This document shows, piece by piece, positions 48,505-57,728 of a stretch of 64,000 nucleotides of DNA (the stretch's first letter is position 1; the number at the start of each line of letters is the position of its first letter). This stretch comes from Paludisphaera mucosa. Its GTDB lineage: Bacteria; Planctomycetota; Planctomycetia; Isosphaerales; Isosphaeraceae. The position numbers and the translations under genes are program-made. The stretch covers positions 2,098,808-2,162,807 of the forward strand of contig NZ_JARRAG010000001.1 in NCBI RefSeq assembly GCF_029589435.1, in the 5' to 3' direction. Under the pieces are notes generated by a model. The model was not told the DNA's origin. It saw nothing but the letters and a program-made list of their open reading frames with translations, and did no database searches.

Positions 48505-49809
48505 ATGCCGCTGGTTTTGAATGTGATCTACGTCGCGACGCTGATCCTGCTGTCGCCGTTCCTCGTGTATCGGATGGTGCGGTCGGGCAAGTATCGCGAC
48601 GGCCTCTGGGAGAAGTTCTCGGGGGACGCCCCCAACCGGATCGGCGAGGGGCCCTGCCTCTGGTTCCACGCGGTCAGCGTCGGCGAGGTCTTGCTCCTCC
48701 GCCCCCTGGTCCGCGAGATGGCCCGGCGGCGGCCGAACTGGGAGGTCGTGATCTCGACGACCACCCCCACGGGCCTCGCGGTCGCCCGACGGACCTTCCC
48801 GGAGCTGATCACCTTCTACGCCCCCTTCGACTTCAGCTGGGCGACCCGTCGCGCCCTGGGGCGGATCCGGCCCTCCGTGCTGGCCCTCGTCGAGCTGGAA
48901 GTCTGGCCGAACCTGATCCGATCGGCCAAGAAGTCGGGCGCCAAGGTGGCGATCATCAACGCCCGGCTCAGCGAGCGGAGCCATCGCGGCTACCGCCGGC
49001 TGAAGGGACCGCTCGGCCCCACGCTGCACCGGATCGACGCCGTCGCCGCTCAGGACGAGGACTACGCCCGCCGCTTCGTCGACCTGGGCGTGCCGATCGA
49101 TCGGGTGAGCGTCACCGGGTCGGTGAAGTTCGACGGCCTGGAGAGCGACCGCAACAACGCCCGGACCCGCGAGCTGCGGGCCGAGCTGGGGCTCTCGCCC
49201 GCGGACCTCGTGTTCGTCGCCGGCAGCACGATGGAGGGGGAAGAGGCCGCGGCGCTGGCCGCTTATCGGGCGGCGCGTCGGGACCATCCTCGGCTCCGGC
49301 TGGTCCTGGTCCCCCGCCACGCCGAGCGGTTCGAGGCCGTCGCCCGCTGGCTCGAGGCCGAGGGCGAGGCGGTCGTCCGCCGCAGCGGCGGGCCGACGGC
49401 CGCCGGCGGCAAGCCGACGCCGATCATCCTGATCGACAGCCTGGGCGAGCTGGGGGCGGTCTGGGGCCTGGCCGACGTGGCGTTCGTCGGCGGCAGCCTG
49501 CTCCCCGGCCGGGGCGGCCAGAACATGATGGAGCCGGCCGCCTACGGGGCGTCGGTGATGTTCGGGCCCCACACGGCCAACTTCCGCGAGACCGTCGCCC
49601 AGCTCCTGGCCCGCAACGCCGCGCGGCGGGTGGCCGGGGCCGGCGACCTGGCGGTGAGGCTCCGCGAGGACCTCGACGATCCCGAGGTCGCCGCGGCGCG
49701 AGGCGAGGCCGGCAGGCGGTTCGTGCTGGCCCAGCATGGCGCCTCGGGGCGGACGCTCCTCGAGCTGGACCGCCTGGTGGAATCGTCGCACGCGCAAAAA
49801 TCGGCTTGA
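48505..49809 (+). CDS. waaA: 3-deoxy-D-manno-octulosonic acid (Kdo) transferase
   Basis: 434 residues from the ATG at 48505, giving an N-terminal membrane anchor (VLNVIYVATLILLSPFLVY). WaaA/KdtA transfers Kdo from CMP-Kdo to lipid A precursor at the inner face of the inner membrane (GT30, GT-B fold). Diagnostic segments are LWFHAVSVGEVLLLRPLV, STTTPTGLAVARRTFP, LVELEVWPNLIRSAKKSGAK, VTGSVKFDG and the C-terminal VGGSLLPGRGGQNMMEPAAY. Its presence supports a Gram-negative lipid A envelope in this planctomycete. Confidence 0.95.
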   Translation: MPLVLNVIYVATLILLSPFLVYRMVRSGKYRDGLWEKFSGDAPNRIGEGPCLWFHAVSVGEVLLLRPLVREMARRRPNWEVVISTTTPTGLAVARRTFPELITFYAPFDFSWATRRALGRIRPSVLALVELEVWPNLIRSAKKSGAKVAIINARLSERSHRGYRRLKGPLGPTLHRIDAVAAQDEDYARRFVDLGVPIDRVSVTGSVKFDGLESDRNNARTRELRAELGLSPADLVFVAGSTMEGEEAAALAAYRAARRDHPRLRLVLVPRHAERFEAVARWLEAEGEAVVRRSGGPTAAGGKPTPIILIDSLGELGAVWGLADVAFVGGSLLPGRGGQNMMEPAAYGASVMFGPHTANFRETVAQLLARNAARRVAGAGDLAVRLREDLDDPEVAAARGEAGRRFVLAQHGASGRTLLELDRLVESSHAQKSA

Positions 49810-49833
49810 TCGGAATTTCCGTTTCGCGATAGT
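49806..49833 (+). promoter_or_regulatory. Weak promoter candidate for the DUF3467 gene
   Basis: TTGATC (49806-49811), a 16-bp spacer containing the palindrome CGGAATTTCCG, and GATAGT (49828-49833). The -35 box overlaps the waaA stop codon. Confidence 0.25.
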
Positions 49834-49948
49834 CTGCACCTGATATCGTGGACCAGGGACCGAGAGATCGCCGTGTGCTCTCTTCTCCTGGGCACGGCCC
49901 TGGAACGCCGCACGGCGGCCTACGACCGAAAATAGGATGGATCTGGTA

Positions 49949-50302
49949 ATGAGCGAGCCCGAAACCCCCACGCCGCACGCCCAGCAAGTCACCACCGAGG
50001 TCGTCGTCGACGATTCCGGCACGGTGCCGTCGTACTCGAACTTCTGCCGCGTCACGGCCACGCCCGAGGAAGTCATCCTCGACTTCGGCCTGAACCCGCA
50101 GCCGTTCGCCCAGGGCCGGCAGGACGTGAAGGCCAACCAGCGGCTGGTCATGAACTTCTACACCGCCAAGCGGCTCCTGACCGCCCTGAGCATGACGATC
50201 CAGCGCCACGAGGGGACCTTCGGCTCGATCGAGCTCGACGTCCGTCGCCGGGCCCACGTGCCCCAGCAGGCGCAGACCGGCCCCAAGGGCGTCGTCGAGT
50301 AA
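49949..50302 (+). CDS. DUF3467 domain-containing protein
   Basis: 117 residues from ATG 49949 (AGGATGG lies about 11 bases upstream); an ATG at 49937 with no usable ribosome site is the alternative. The core PSYSNFCRVTATPEEVILDF, then LVMNFYTAKRLLTALSMTIQ matches DUF3467, a small immunoglobulin-like cytosolic family of unknown function, frequent in planctomycetes, cyanobacteria and Bacteroidetes. The C-terminal tail (after RRRAHVPQQAQ) is disordered. It is followed by a very strong terminator. Confidence 0.88.
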   Translation: MSEPETPTPHAQQVTTEVVVDDSGTVPSYSNFCRVTATPEEVILDFGLNPQPFAQGRQDVKANQRLVMNFYTAKRLLTALSMTIQRHEGTFGSIELDVRRRAHVPQQAQTGPKGVVE

Positions 50303-50651
50303 GTCGACGGCCCCGCCGATCCACTCCGACGCATCCGCCAGAGGCCGCGGCGAGGATTCCCCCTCGCCGCGGCCTCTGGCCGTTTCTCGCCCCAATCTCC
50401 CCGCTCTTGCCCCGCCCCCCGCCGGAAATGACGATAATTCGGCTTGCATCGCCCCTTTCCCTGATCGCGGGCGCGTCCCCCGGCCGATGCTGGTGGTGAG
50501 AAAAGATCCGTGTGCGCCGGTCGCAGCCCGGGATCGGGTCTTGCCGGATGTTTCGACTCATCGTCAAACGCCAGGTGCGCCGATACTGAGGATTGCCGGG
50601 CGTCTCGGCCTCGGTTCAGGACGGACGAGTCCAGCGTTAGGAGATAATGGA
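50303..50651. other. Intergenic region between DUF3467 and the subtilase-like gene
   Basis: 349 bp. It contains the terminator at 50337-50380 and, at its right end, AGGAGAT before the ATG at 50652. The frame of the next gene stays open back to 50487, but that extension has no signal or domain features. Confidence 0.45.
50337..50380 (+). terminator. Very strong hairpin after the DUF3467 gene
   Basis: Perfect 19-bp stem: 50337-50355 with 50362-50380, loop ATTCCC, followed by CGTTTCTCG. Confidence 0.7.
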
Positions 50652-53600
50652 ATGTCTCAGCCATCCCGACCGCGGGCGCAAGGCCCAGCGCAGCGGCGAA
50701 ATCGCAGCATCAAGCTCGAAGGACCGACCCCGCTCGAGGGGCGGGCCCTGCTGGCTCCCGTCGTGCCGGTCTTTCCGCTGCAGGCCGTCTTCACGGCGGC
50801 CGCCACGCCCACGAACGCGTTCCTGGGGACGGTCGTGGTCAGCTCGGACACGACGGCCACCGCCCTCACGAGCGCCGCTCCGATCACCTCGGTGGCCGAG
50901 CTCACGCCGCTGACGTCGTTCGGCGGCGACATGGTCCGGATCCAGGCCGGGCCGGGCGGGGTGTTCGGCAACGGCCTCTACGCGATCTCGCGGGGGAGCG
51001 GCGGGGTCGATTCGGCCATCGACCGCCCCGGCGTGATCTACCGGATCGACCCGGCGACCGGCAAGGCCAGCGTGTTCTTCGACCTGAACACGGTGATGAA
51101 CCAGCTCGACCCCAACGCCCTGAGCACCGACGGGGTCAACCCGGCGGCCAACTCGCTGGGCGGGGCCACCGGGGGCGCGACCGACCCGACCGGCTTCACC
51201 AACTGGTACGACATCGCCTTCGACGCGGAAGGCTACATCGACGGCAAGCCCTCGATGCTGGTGACCACGTCCGACCGCTCCGACCCGGCCAAGAACGCCA
51301 TCTATCGGATCGCGGCCGACGGCACGTTCCTGGGCGCCTACGTCACCCTGACCGACGGCCAGGCGGCGACCAAGTTCAACATCAACCCGACGGCCGTCGC
51401 GGTCCCCGGGCCCGAGATGCAGTCGTTCCTCCGCGGGATCGTCGCCGGCAGCGGGATCAGCTCGACGGGCGGGACGATGGCCGCCCTGTTCTTCAACGCC
51501 AACCAGTACTCGCCGGGCCAGGTGATCTCGAACGCGTCGAGCCTGCCGAAGGGGGTCTCGGCGACCGGCATGACCGCCGGGCCGATCGCCGGCATCACCC
51601 CGGCCAACATCGACTACTTCTCGCCCCTGTACTCGGTCTTCACCGACTTCGGGACGGCCACCGGCGGCGGCATCCCCGCCACGCCCGGCTTCAGCGGCGT
51701 CCAGGGTTCCAACGGCGACCTGCTGATCGCCGCGCCGGCGACGACCGACACGACCACCGACACGCTGGTCGTCGACCAGGCGCCGTTCCTGACCACGCCC
51801 TTCCGGCGGTTCGAGGACGTCGCGTTCGACCAGTACAGCTACTTCGCCCAGTCCGTCGGCCTGACCTCGTCCGACACGACCACGGCCACGGGCGGCACCA
51901 CGACCGCCTTCACCGTGAACGGCCAGCCGACCTACGCCGGCAACCTGTTCGTCAGCGACCTGGCGTCGGGCCTGTTCGTCGCGGTCACCTCGGTGGCCGA
52001 GGGCGACGTGCCGGCGGGCGTCGTCGTCAACGTGCCGGTCCAGGGCAGCGGCGTCCTGGGCATCCAGAAGGCCGACCCCTCGCTCCCGTACGACGCCGTG
52101 ACCAACCCGCTGGTGCCGATCGTCACCAACGGCAACACCACCGGCGGCAGCAACTCCACCGGCGGCCGGGTCATCCGGATCACGCCCGGGGGCATCGTGT
52201 CGACCTTCGCCCAGGGCTTCAACACCTCGGGCGCCCAGGATTCGACCAGCTTCATGGATTCGACCCTGAGCATCACGTTCTCGGCCGACGGCACGGTCTT
52301 CTACGCCTCGGACGGCGACGGCATCTGGCAGTTCAAGACGACCGCCAGCCTCGCCGGCTCGACCTCGGGCACGATCATCGGCCTGAACGACCTGCGGACC
52401 CTGGGCGTGCCCTACGACGGCCGCGGCAGCGCGGTGGCGGTGGTCGACACCGGCGTGGACGGGCTCTCCTCGCCCTTCCGGGGCCGCGTCGGGGCCGGCA
52501 AGAACCTCTACACCGGCGGCAACGGCAACGTCGACGTCGCCTCGCTGGACATCGGCACGACCAACACCGGGGGCGGGACCGGCGGCGGCACGACCGGCAC
52601 CGGCACGAACACGATCCTGTCCAACAGCTTCGACGGCCACGGCACGCCGGTCGCGGGCGTCGTCGCCCAGTTCGTCCCCCAGGCCACGATCGACCCCGTC
52701 TCGATCTTCTCCCCCTACGTCGGGCTCACCACCACCAACGGCGGGACCACCGGCGGGGGCACGGGCGGCGGGACCGGCGGCGGCACAGGCGGCGGCACCA
52801 CCGGTACGGCCCTGACCGCCCAGTCGAACGCCCTGACGACCAACAACGCCGTCTACAACGGCCTGGCGTACGTCGCCTCGCACCCGTTCGTGAACGACCC
52901 GGTTCGACCGGGTCAGGTCTCGCGGGTCGTCGCCTCGACGCTGGCCTTCGGCACCACCCAGACCTGGACCAGCGAGGCCCAGGCCTACAAGAACTACCCC
53001 CAGATCGTCATCGCCCTGAAGCTCCAGCTCAAGAAGTTCCGCTCGCTCGGGATCGCGCCGATCGCGGCCGCCGGCCAGTTCGGCTCGCCCCTGGGGCTGG
53101 GCTCGGGCGGGACCAACACGGGCGGCGGCACCGGCGGCGGGACCACCGGGACCACCACCACCGGGCTGGTCCGGAGCGCGGCCGACAACGCCTCCGCGGG
53201 CGACAACAACGGCATGTCGCTGCCCGCCATCCTGAACGAGACCATCTCGGTCACCGGCACCTATCCGTTCCCCTACTTCACCGACGCCACCACGACGCCG
53301 GTGAACACGGCCGTCGGCGTCATCCCCAACCCGCAGGGGCCGGTCCTGGTCTTCCAGAACCAGCTCTCGATCGGCGGCACCGCGACGACCGGGACCGGCG
53401 GCGGCGGCGGCACCGGCGGCGGCGGCGGCACCGGCGGCGGCGGCGGCACGGGCACCGGCACCGTGGCGCCGAACGTCGAGACCTTCGCGGCGGCCGACAA
53501 CGCCATCTGGAGCGACCGCATCCCGGGCGCCGTCAACCGCGGCATCGCGACCGACTTCGGGGCGCCGGCGATCGACGTGCCCACGTTCCGGCGGCGGTTC

Positions 53601-55253
53601 TCCGACCTCCAGGCCGCGACGTCGACCGACACGACCTCCGGCGACCCGGCCAACCGGCTGACCTTCACCCAGGTCGGGACCTCGATGTCGACCGGCATCC
53701 TGACCGGCGCCTACTCGATGGTCTCGTCGGCCCTCGACTACTGGACCAACCTGAACAAGGACCAGGGGATCACCTCGGACGCCTACCTGACGACCCCCGT
53801 CGGCGTCCGCAGCCTGAACTTCGGAGTCCACGGCGTCGGCGACCTCTCGGCGTACAACACGCCCGACGGGATCAACGGCATCCTGGCCTGGACGGCCGTC
53901 CCCGCCTTCGACCTCAACGACGGCGGCAGCATCGCCACGCCCGCCCTCATCAGCACGACCGACAAGCAGAACAACTTCGTCGGCGGCGAAGACGCCCCGG
54001 CCTACGCCCGCGTCTCGATCAGCAACGCCATCGCCGCCATCGAGGGCACCGAGGCGCTGAATTACCTGATCAGCAACAACATCCTGCCGATCATCGACGC
54101 CAACAACGACGGCGTGCTGACCGCCCAGGAGGTCCAGGACTTCACCGACACGGCCGCGACCAAGGGCCTGCCCGAGGCCGGCGCCATGGCCCGGCTGCTG
54201 GGCGGCACCGCGACCTACGCCCAGGAAAACGCCGGCATCAACAACCTCCTCTTCGACGAGACCCCGGACTCGGCCGGCGCCCTCCAGCGCCGCTTCAACT
54301 TCTTCGACTACGTGGCCAACGGCCAGCTCAAGGGGGCCGTCAGCATCGACAGCCTCAAGATGCTGTCCGGCACCCTGCTGCCCAAGCCGGACGACTACGT
54401 CATCGTCGACCGGCAGCGGGCCTCGGTCAACGGCTTCCTCGTCGACCCCACGGCCCAGCGGAACACCACGGCCCTGCAGCACAAGCTGCCGCGGTACATG
54501 TGGGTCCCCGCCTCGGCCGTCGCCAAGTACCGGGGCATGTCGCCGGCCCGGTTCAAGATCAACCGCAACGAGGCGCCCGGCTCGTCCTTCCCCGTCTACA
54601 CGCTCTTCGACGGCGGCGGCCCGGCCGTGCAGCGCACGGGGACCAAGATCGTGACGACCAAGGTCGTCAACGGCCAGACCATCCGGGTGGCCTCGATCAA
54701 GCCGGGCGCGGCGATCGCCGCCAACTCGGGATCGAATTCCGCCACGACCCCGGCGACCACCCCGGCGACGACCCCCGCCGCGACGACGACCAAGCCGTCG
54801 ACGGCCACGCCGGCCACGACCACCCCCGCGGCCTCCACGACCACCCCCGCGGCCACGACGACCACCCCCGCGGCCTCCACGACGACCCAGGACCAGAGCA
54901 GCCAGGTGGTGGCCGCCCTCGTGAACCTGGCGAATCAGAATCAGGCGGCCAAGCCCACGACCTCGCTGCCGGCGGCCACCCCGCTGGTGGCCGACGCCGC
55001 CAACGCGACGACGACCCCGGCCGCCACGCCGCCCCCGACGGCCGCGGTCTCCACCGACGTGCCGACGACGCCGGCGGCGACCAACACGACCGCCGCCGCG
55101 TCCGCCGCGGCCGAGTTGGCCGCCCAGCAGCAGGCTGCCGCCCAGGCCCAGGCCGCCAAGCTCCTGGCCCAGAAGAAGGCCCAGGCCGCTTCCAACAGCA
55201 AGTCCTCGCTGGAGAAGCTCTGGGACGACGTCAAGAAGCCCTTCGGCCTCTGA
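50652..55253 (+). CDS. Giant secreted subtilase-like (S8) protein with Gly/Thr linkers and EF-hand
   Basis: 1533 residues from ATG 50652 (AGGAGAT upstream). The N-terminus shows the planctomycete surface-protein motif RNRSIKLEGPTPLEGRALLA rather than a normal signal peptide. A beta-rich region resembling a propeller covers about 40-580. An S8 peptidase-like domain follows with Asp 599 (VAVVDTGVDG), His 663 (DGHGTPVAGVVAQ) and Ser 1011 (GTSMSTGILTG). The oxyanion-hole position (normally AAGN) reads AAGQFG, Gln 809. GGGTGGG linkers interrupt the domain. A calcium-binding loop DANNDGVLTAQE lies near 1150, and the C-terminal 250 residues are Thr/Ala/Pro-rich. Likely a cell-surface protease or inactive adhesin. 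Confidence 0.85.
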   Translation: MSQPSRPRAQGPAQRRNRSIKLEGPTPLEGRALLAPVVPVFPLQAVFTAAATPTNAFLGTVVVSSDTTATALTSAAPITSVAELTPLTSFGGDMVRIQAGPGGVFGNGLYAISRGSGGVDSAIDRPGVIYRIDPATGKASVFFDLNTVMNQLDPNALSTDGVNPAANSLGGATGGATDPTGFTNWYDIAFDAEGYIDGKPSMLVTTSDRSDPAKNAIYRIAADGTFLGAYVTLTDGQAATKFNINPTAVAVPGPEMQSFLRGIVAGSGISSTGGTMAALFFNANQYSPGQVISNASSLPKGVSATGMTAGPIAGITPANIDYFSPLYSVFTDFGTATGGGIPATPGFSGVQGSNGDLLIAAPATTDTTTDTLVVDQAPFLTTPFRRFEDVAFDQYSYFAQSVGLTSSDTTTATGGTTTAFTVNGQPTYAGNLFVSDLASGLFVAVTSVAEGDVPAGVVVNVPVQGSGVLGIQKADPSLPYDAVTNPLVPIVTNGNTTGGSNSTGGRVIRITPGGIVSTFAQGFNTSGAQDSTSFMDSTLSITFSADGTVFYASDGDGIWQFKTTASLAGSTSGTIIGLNDLRTLGVPYDGRGSAVAVVDTGVDGLSSPFRGRVGAGKNLYTGGNGNVDVASLDIGTTNTGGGTGGGTTGTGTNTILSNSFDGHGTPVAGVVAQFVPQATIDPVSIFSPYVGLTTTNGGTTGGGTGGGTGGGTGGGTTGTALTAQSNALTTNNAVYNGLAYVASHPFVNDPVRPGQVSRVVASTLAFGTTQTWTSEAQAYKNYPQIVIALKLQLKKFRSLGIAPIAAAGQFGSPLGLGSGGTNTGGGTGGGTTGTTTTGLVRSAADNASAGDNNGMSLPAILNETISVTGTYPFPYFTDATTTPVNTAVGVIPNPQGPVLVFQNQLSIGGTATTGTGGGGGTGGGGGTGGGGGTGTGTVAPNVETFAAADNAIWSDRIPGAVNRGIATDFGAPAIDVPTFRRRFSDLQAATSTDTTSGDPANRLTFTQVGTSMSTGILTGAYSMVSSALDYWTNLNKDQGITSDAYLTTPVGVRSLNFGVHGVGDLSAYNTPDGINGILAWTAVPAFDLNDGGSIATPALISTTDKQNNFVGGEDAPAYARVSISNAIAAIEGTEALNYLISNNILPIIDANNDGVLTAQEVQDFTDTAATKGLPEAGAMARLLGGTATYAQENAGINNLLFDETPDSAGALQRRFNFFDYVANGQLKGAVSIDSLKMLSGTLLPKPDDYVIVDRQRASVNGFLVDPTAQRNTTALQHKLPRYMWVPASAVAKYRGMSPARFKINRNEAPGSSFPVYTLFDGGGPAVQRTGTKIVTTKVVNGQTIRVASIKPGAAIAANSGSNSATTPATTPATTPAATTTKPSTATPATTTPAASTTTPAATTTTPAASTTTQDQSSQVVAALVNLANQNQAAKPTTSLPAATPLVADAANATTTPAATPPPTAAVSTDVPTTPAATNTTAAASAAAELAAQQQAAAQAQAAKLLAQKKAQAASNSKSSLEKLWDDVKKPFGL
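52751..52800 (+). repeat. Gly/Thr-encoding tandem repeat inside the subtilase-like gene
   Basis: Short GGCGGNACC-type units encode GGGTGGGTGGGT-like linkers between His 663 and the next core segment. They are probably length-variable. Confidence 0.7.
53394..53463 (+). repeat. GGGGGT-encoding 18-bp tandem repeat (about three units)
   Basis: Three near-identical 18-bp units encode GGGGGT, followed by GTGTG. They form a flexible linker within the peptidase-like domain and are prone to slippage. Confidence 0.75.
54740..54892 (+). repeat. Thr/Ala/Pro-encoding tandem repeats near the C-terminus
   Basis: Reiterated ACGACC and CCCGCGGCC units encode TTPAATTTTPAAS-type repeats. They are predicted to be disordered and would be O-glycosylation-prone in surface proteins (inference). 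Confidence 0.65.
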
Positions 55254-55286
55254 TCGACGACGAACCAAACCCGACGAACCCCGGCG

Positions 55287-55323
55287 CGGCCGGCCCTGGA
55301 CCCAAGAGGACCAGGGCCGGCCG
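55287..55323. terminator. Bidirectional terminator between the subtilase-like gene and fucI
   Basis: Perfect 13-bp stem, 55287-55299 with 55311-55323, 11-nt loop, followed by TTT on the plus strand. It lies between convergent genes. Confidence 0.65.
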
Positions 55324-55337
55324 TTTCGCGTTGCGGC

Positions 55338-57131
55338 TCAGCCGTAGAGCGGGCCGAAGCTCGTGCAGGCCCGGTAGTCGGCGGCCTGCGGCTCCAGGGC
55401 GCCGAACAGGCCCCAGGCGCTGGGGCGGAACAGCCTCTCGGGCGGGACGTTGTGCATCGCCACCGGGATCCGCAGCATCGAGGCCAGCGTGACCAGGTCG
55501 GCCCCGATGTGGCCGTAGCTGATCGCCCCGTGGTTCGCGCTCCAGTTCGCCATGACGCTGTACACGTCGGCGAACGGGCCCTCGCCGGTCGTGTTGGGCA
55601 CGAACCAGGTCGTCGGCCAGGTGGGGTTCGTCCGCTCGTTGAGGACCTCGTGGACCGCCGGCGGCAGGTCGATCGACCAGCCCTCGGCGATCTGCAGCAC
55701 CGGGCCGACGCCGTGGACCAGGCTGAGCCGGTTCATCGTCATCGGCATCCCCCCCTTCGAAAGGTAGCACGACGAATAGCCGCCGCCCCGGAAGTACTCC
55801 GAGACCGCCGCCGGCCAGGTCGTCGCCTTGAGGCAGCGGTCGACCTCCTCGGGGGCGATCTCCCAGAACGGCTTCATCGCAGGCTTGCCGTCGCGGGTCT
55901 GCTCGCCGCTGCCGTCGAGCGTGGCCGCGCCCGAGTTGATCAGGTGGATGAAGCCGCCGGCCGCCCGGCCTTCGAGCGTCGCGCCGGTGACTCGCTTCAC
56001 GGCCTCGGCGCTCCAGAACGTCCGCACGTCGGCGAAGAGCTGCGCCGTGTTCGTCAGCAGGTAGCCCAGCAGCATGCCGACGCCGTTGAGGCAGTCGTTC
56101 TCGGTGGCGAACTGGAAGGGCATGCGGACGCCGTTCCAGTCGAACGACGAGGTCAGGATCGCTTCCGAGAAGTCGCCGTTGGGGGCGTGGTCGGTCCAGG
56201 CCCGCTGGCCCTGGAAGCCCCCCGCGATGGCGTTGCGGCCCAGGGCCTCCTCGCCGTAGCCCAGCTCGGCGAGCCGGGGGTTGCCGATCATCAGGTCGCG
56301 GAAGATGAGCGTCATCTTGACGACCGTCCGCCAGTCGGCGGCCTTGGCCTCGGCCGACTTCCGCGCCGCGGGGGGGTTGTAATCCTTCCCCTCCTTGCAG
56401 TGGGCGCCGACCCAGGCGAGGGCCTTCTCGAACTCGTCGGGGTCGTAGATCTCCTCGTCGATCCGCCGGGCGACCTCGCTCATGTCGACGCACTCGACGC
56501 GCATGCCGAGGTGGCGTTCGAACAGCGGCTGGTCGACGATCGAGCCGGCGATGCCCATCGAGACGCCGCCCAGCGAGAGGTACGACTTGCCGCGCATCGT
56601 GGCGACCGCCAGCCCCGCTCGGGCGAACCGCAGGAGCTTCTCCTGGACGTCGTCGGGGATGGTGGAGTCGCCGGCGTCCTGGACCTCGCGGCCGTAGATG
56701 CCGAAGGCCGGCAGGCCCTTCTGGTTGTGCGCCGCCAGGACCGCCGCCAGGTAGACCGCGCCGGGCCGCTCGGTGCCGTTGAAGCCCCAGACGGCCTTGG
56801 GGATCAGCGGGTCCATGTCCATGGTCTCGCTGCCGTAGCACCAGCAGGGGGTGACGGTCAGCGAGACGCCCACGCCTTCGCGGGCGAACTTGTCGGCGCA
56901 GGCGGCGGCCTCGGCCACGCCGCCGATGCAGGTGTCGGCCACCACGCACTGCACCGGCTCGCCCGTCGGGTGCTTCAGGCGGGACGACAGGAACTCGGCC
57001 GCGTTGCGGGCCATCGCCATGACCTGGCCGTCCAGCGATTCCCGCACCCCTCGCCGCCGGCCGTCGATCGCCGGCCGAATGCCGATCTTGGGGAGCCGAC
57101 CGATCCACGGACTCTTCACGCTCGCGCTCAT
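55338..57131 (-). CDS. fucI: L-fucose isomerase
   Basis: 597 residues, close to the E. coli enzyme length of about 590. It interconverts L-fucose (and D-arabinose) with the ketose in the cytosol using Mn2+. The N-terminal domain has [20 protein letters not shown], and the second domain has [18 protein letters not shown] and [16 protein letters not shown]. The active-site region includes [19 protein letters not shown] with the Glu and Asp metal ligands, and a C-terminal His is in the [11 protein letters not shown] area. No fucose kinase or aldolase gene is adjacent, but planctomycetes commonly degrade fucose-containing sulfated glycans. Confidence 0.93.
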   Translation of the reverse strand: MSASVKSPWIGRLPKIGIRPAIDGRRRGVRESLDGQVMAMARNAAEFLSSRLKHPTGEPVQCVVADTCIGGVAEAAACADKFAREGVGVSLTVTPCWCYGSETMDMDPLIPKAVWGFNGTERPGAVYLAAVLAAHNQKGLPAFGIYGREVQDAGDSTIPDDVQEKLLRFARAGLAVATMRGKSYLSLGGVSMGIAGSIVDQPLFERHLGMRVECVDMSEVARRIDEEIYDPDEFEKALAWVGAHCKEGKDYNPPAARKSAEAKAADWRTVVKMTLIFRDLMIGNPRLAELGYGEEALGRNAIAGGFQGQRAWTDHAPNGDFSEAILTSSFDWNGVRMPFQFATENDCLNGVGMLLGYLLTNTAQLFADVRTFWSAEAVKRVTGATLEGRAAGGFIHLINSGAATLDGSGEQTRDGKPAMKPFWEIAPEEVDRCLKATTWPAAVSEYFRGGGYSSCYLSKGGMPMTMNRLSLVHGVGPVLQIAEGWSIDLPPAVHEVLNERTNPTWPTTWFVPNTTGEGPFADVYSVMANWSANHGAISYGHIGADLVTLASMLRIPVAMHNVPPERLFRPSAWGLFGALEPQAADYRACTSFGPLYG

Positions 57132-57728
57132 GACTCGCTTCCTTCAAGACATGCAGTCGGCGCGCGGGACGTCTCGGCGGGAATACCGCGAGCGCCTCCG
57201 CGACGCGCTTTCTTCCCTTGTACAGCCCGCAAGGTCCCGGCGAAACGGCGCGGCACCGGCGGCGTCGAGGAAACGCCGCGTGGCGCAAAGATCCGGCGGG
57301 ATCGGCGGGCCGAGCATGCCGACCCGGGTCCAGCGGGATGCGGGAACCAAGGGTCGACGACCGCAGATAGATGCAAGGGAGCCTTCGACCGGATCGACGT
57401 CAGCTTGATGACCGGATCCGGCGACAGGAGGGCCAGAGTCGACCAGGAGCATGAAGAGGCCAGGTCGCAAGGCTCGGTTCGGATGGAATGGGTCGCCAGG
57501 CCGGCGTTAAGTTGATTTCACCCTTGAGCTGTGCCGTCGGACCGTTCGACCAATGCCACAGCAAAGTGCCGATTTTTTCATGAAGATGATTAAATTTCTG
57601 ATGTCCTGGTCGCGATCCGGTCTTACCTTGACCGAATCACCTACGCCCACTACCGTTTCCGAAACGGATAAGACAACATTGTCCGCACGCAAGAATCGAT
57701 GCAGGCGTCTCACAAGGATTGTCGACGC
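57132..57728. other. Gene-free region between fucI and the second PEP-CTERM gene
   Basis: 597 bp. The right 200 bp (57540-57728) are AT-rich relative to the genome and hold the promoter/palindrome listed separately. The remainder shows no gene with family features. Confidence 0.45.
57628..57667 (+). promoter_or_regulatory. Promoter candidate overlapped by a palindrome, second PEP-CTERM gene
   Basis: TTGACC (57628-57633), a 17-bp spacer and a poor -10 TACCGT (57651-57656). The -10 is overlapped by the perfect palindrome CCGTTTC-C-GAAACGG (57653-57667), the geometry of a repressor site. Confidence 0.35.

Noticed and set aside
53394-53463. Short regular repeats that could be taken for a CRISPR array
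   Set aside because: They are in-frame GGGGGT coding repeats with no spacers and lie inside a large coding region.
50637-55268. A 1543-codon minus-strand open frame opposite the subtilase-like gene
   Set aside because: The Arg/Gly-rich sequence without domains is the antisense of the GGGT and TTPA repeats; the plus strand has the S8 motifs.
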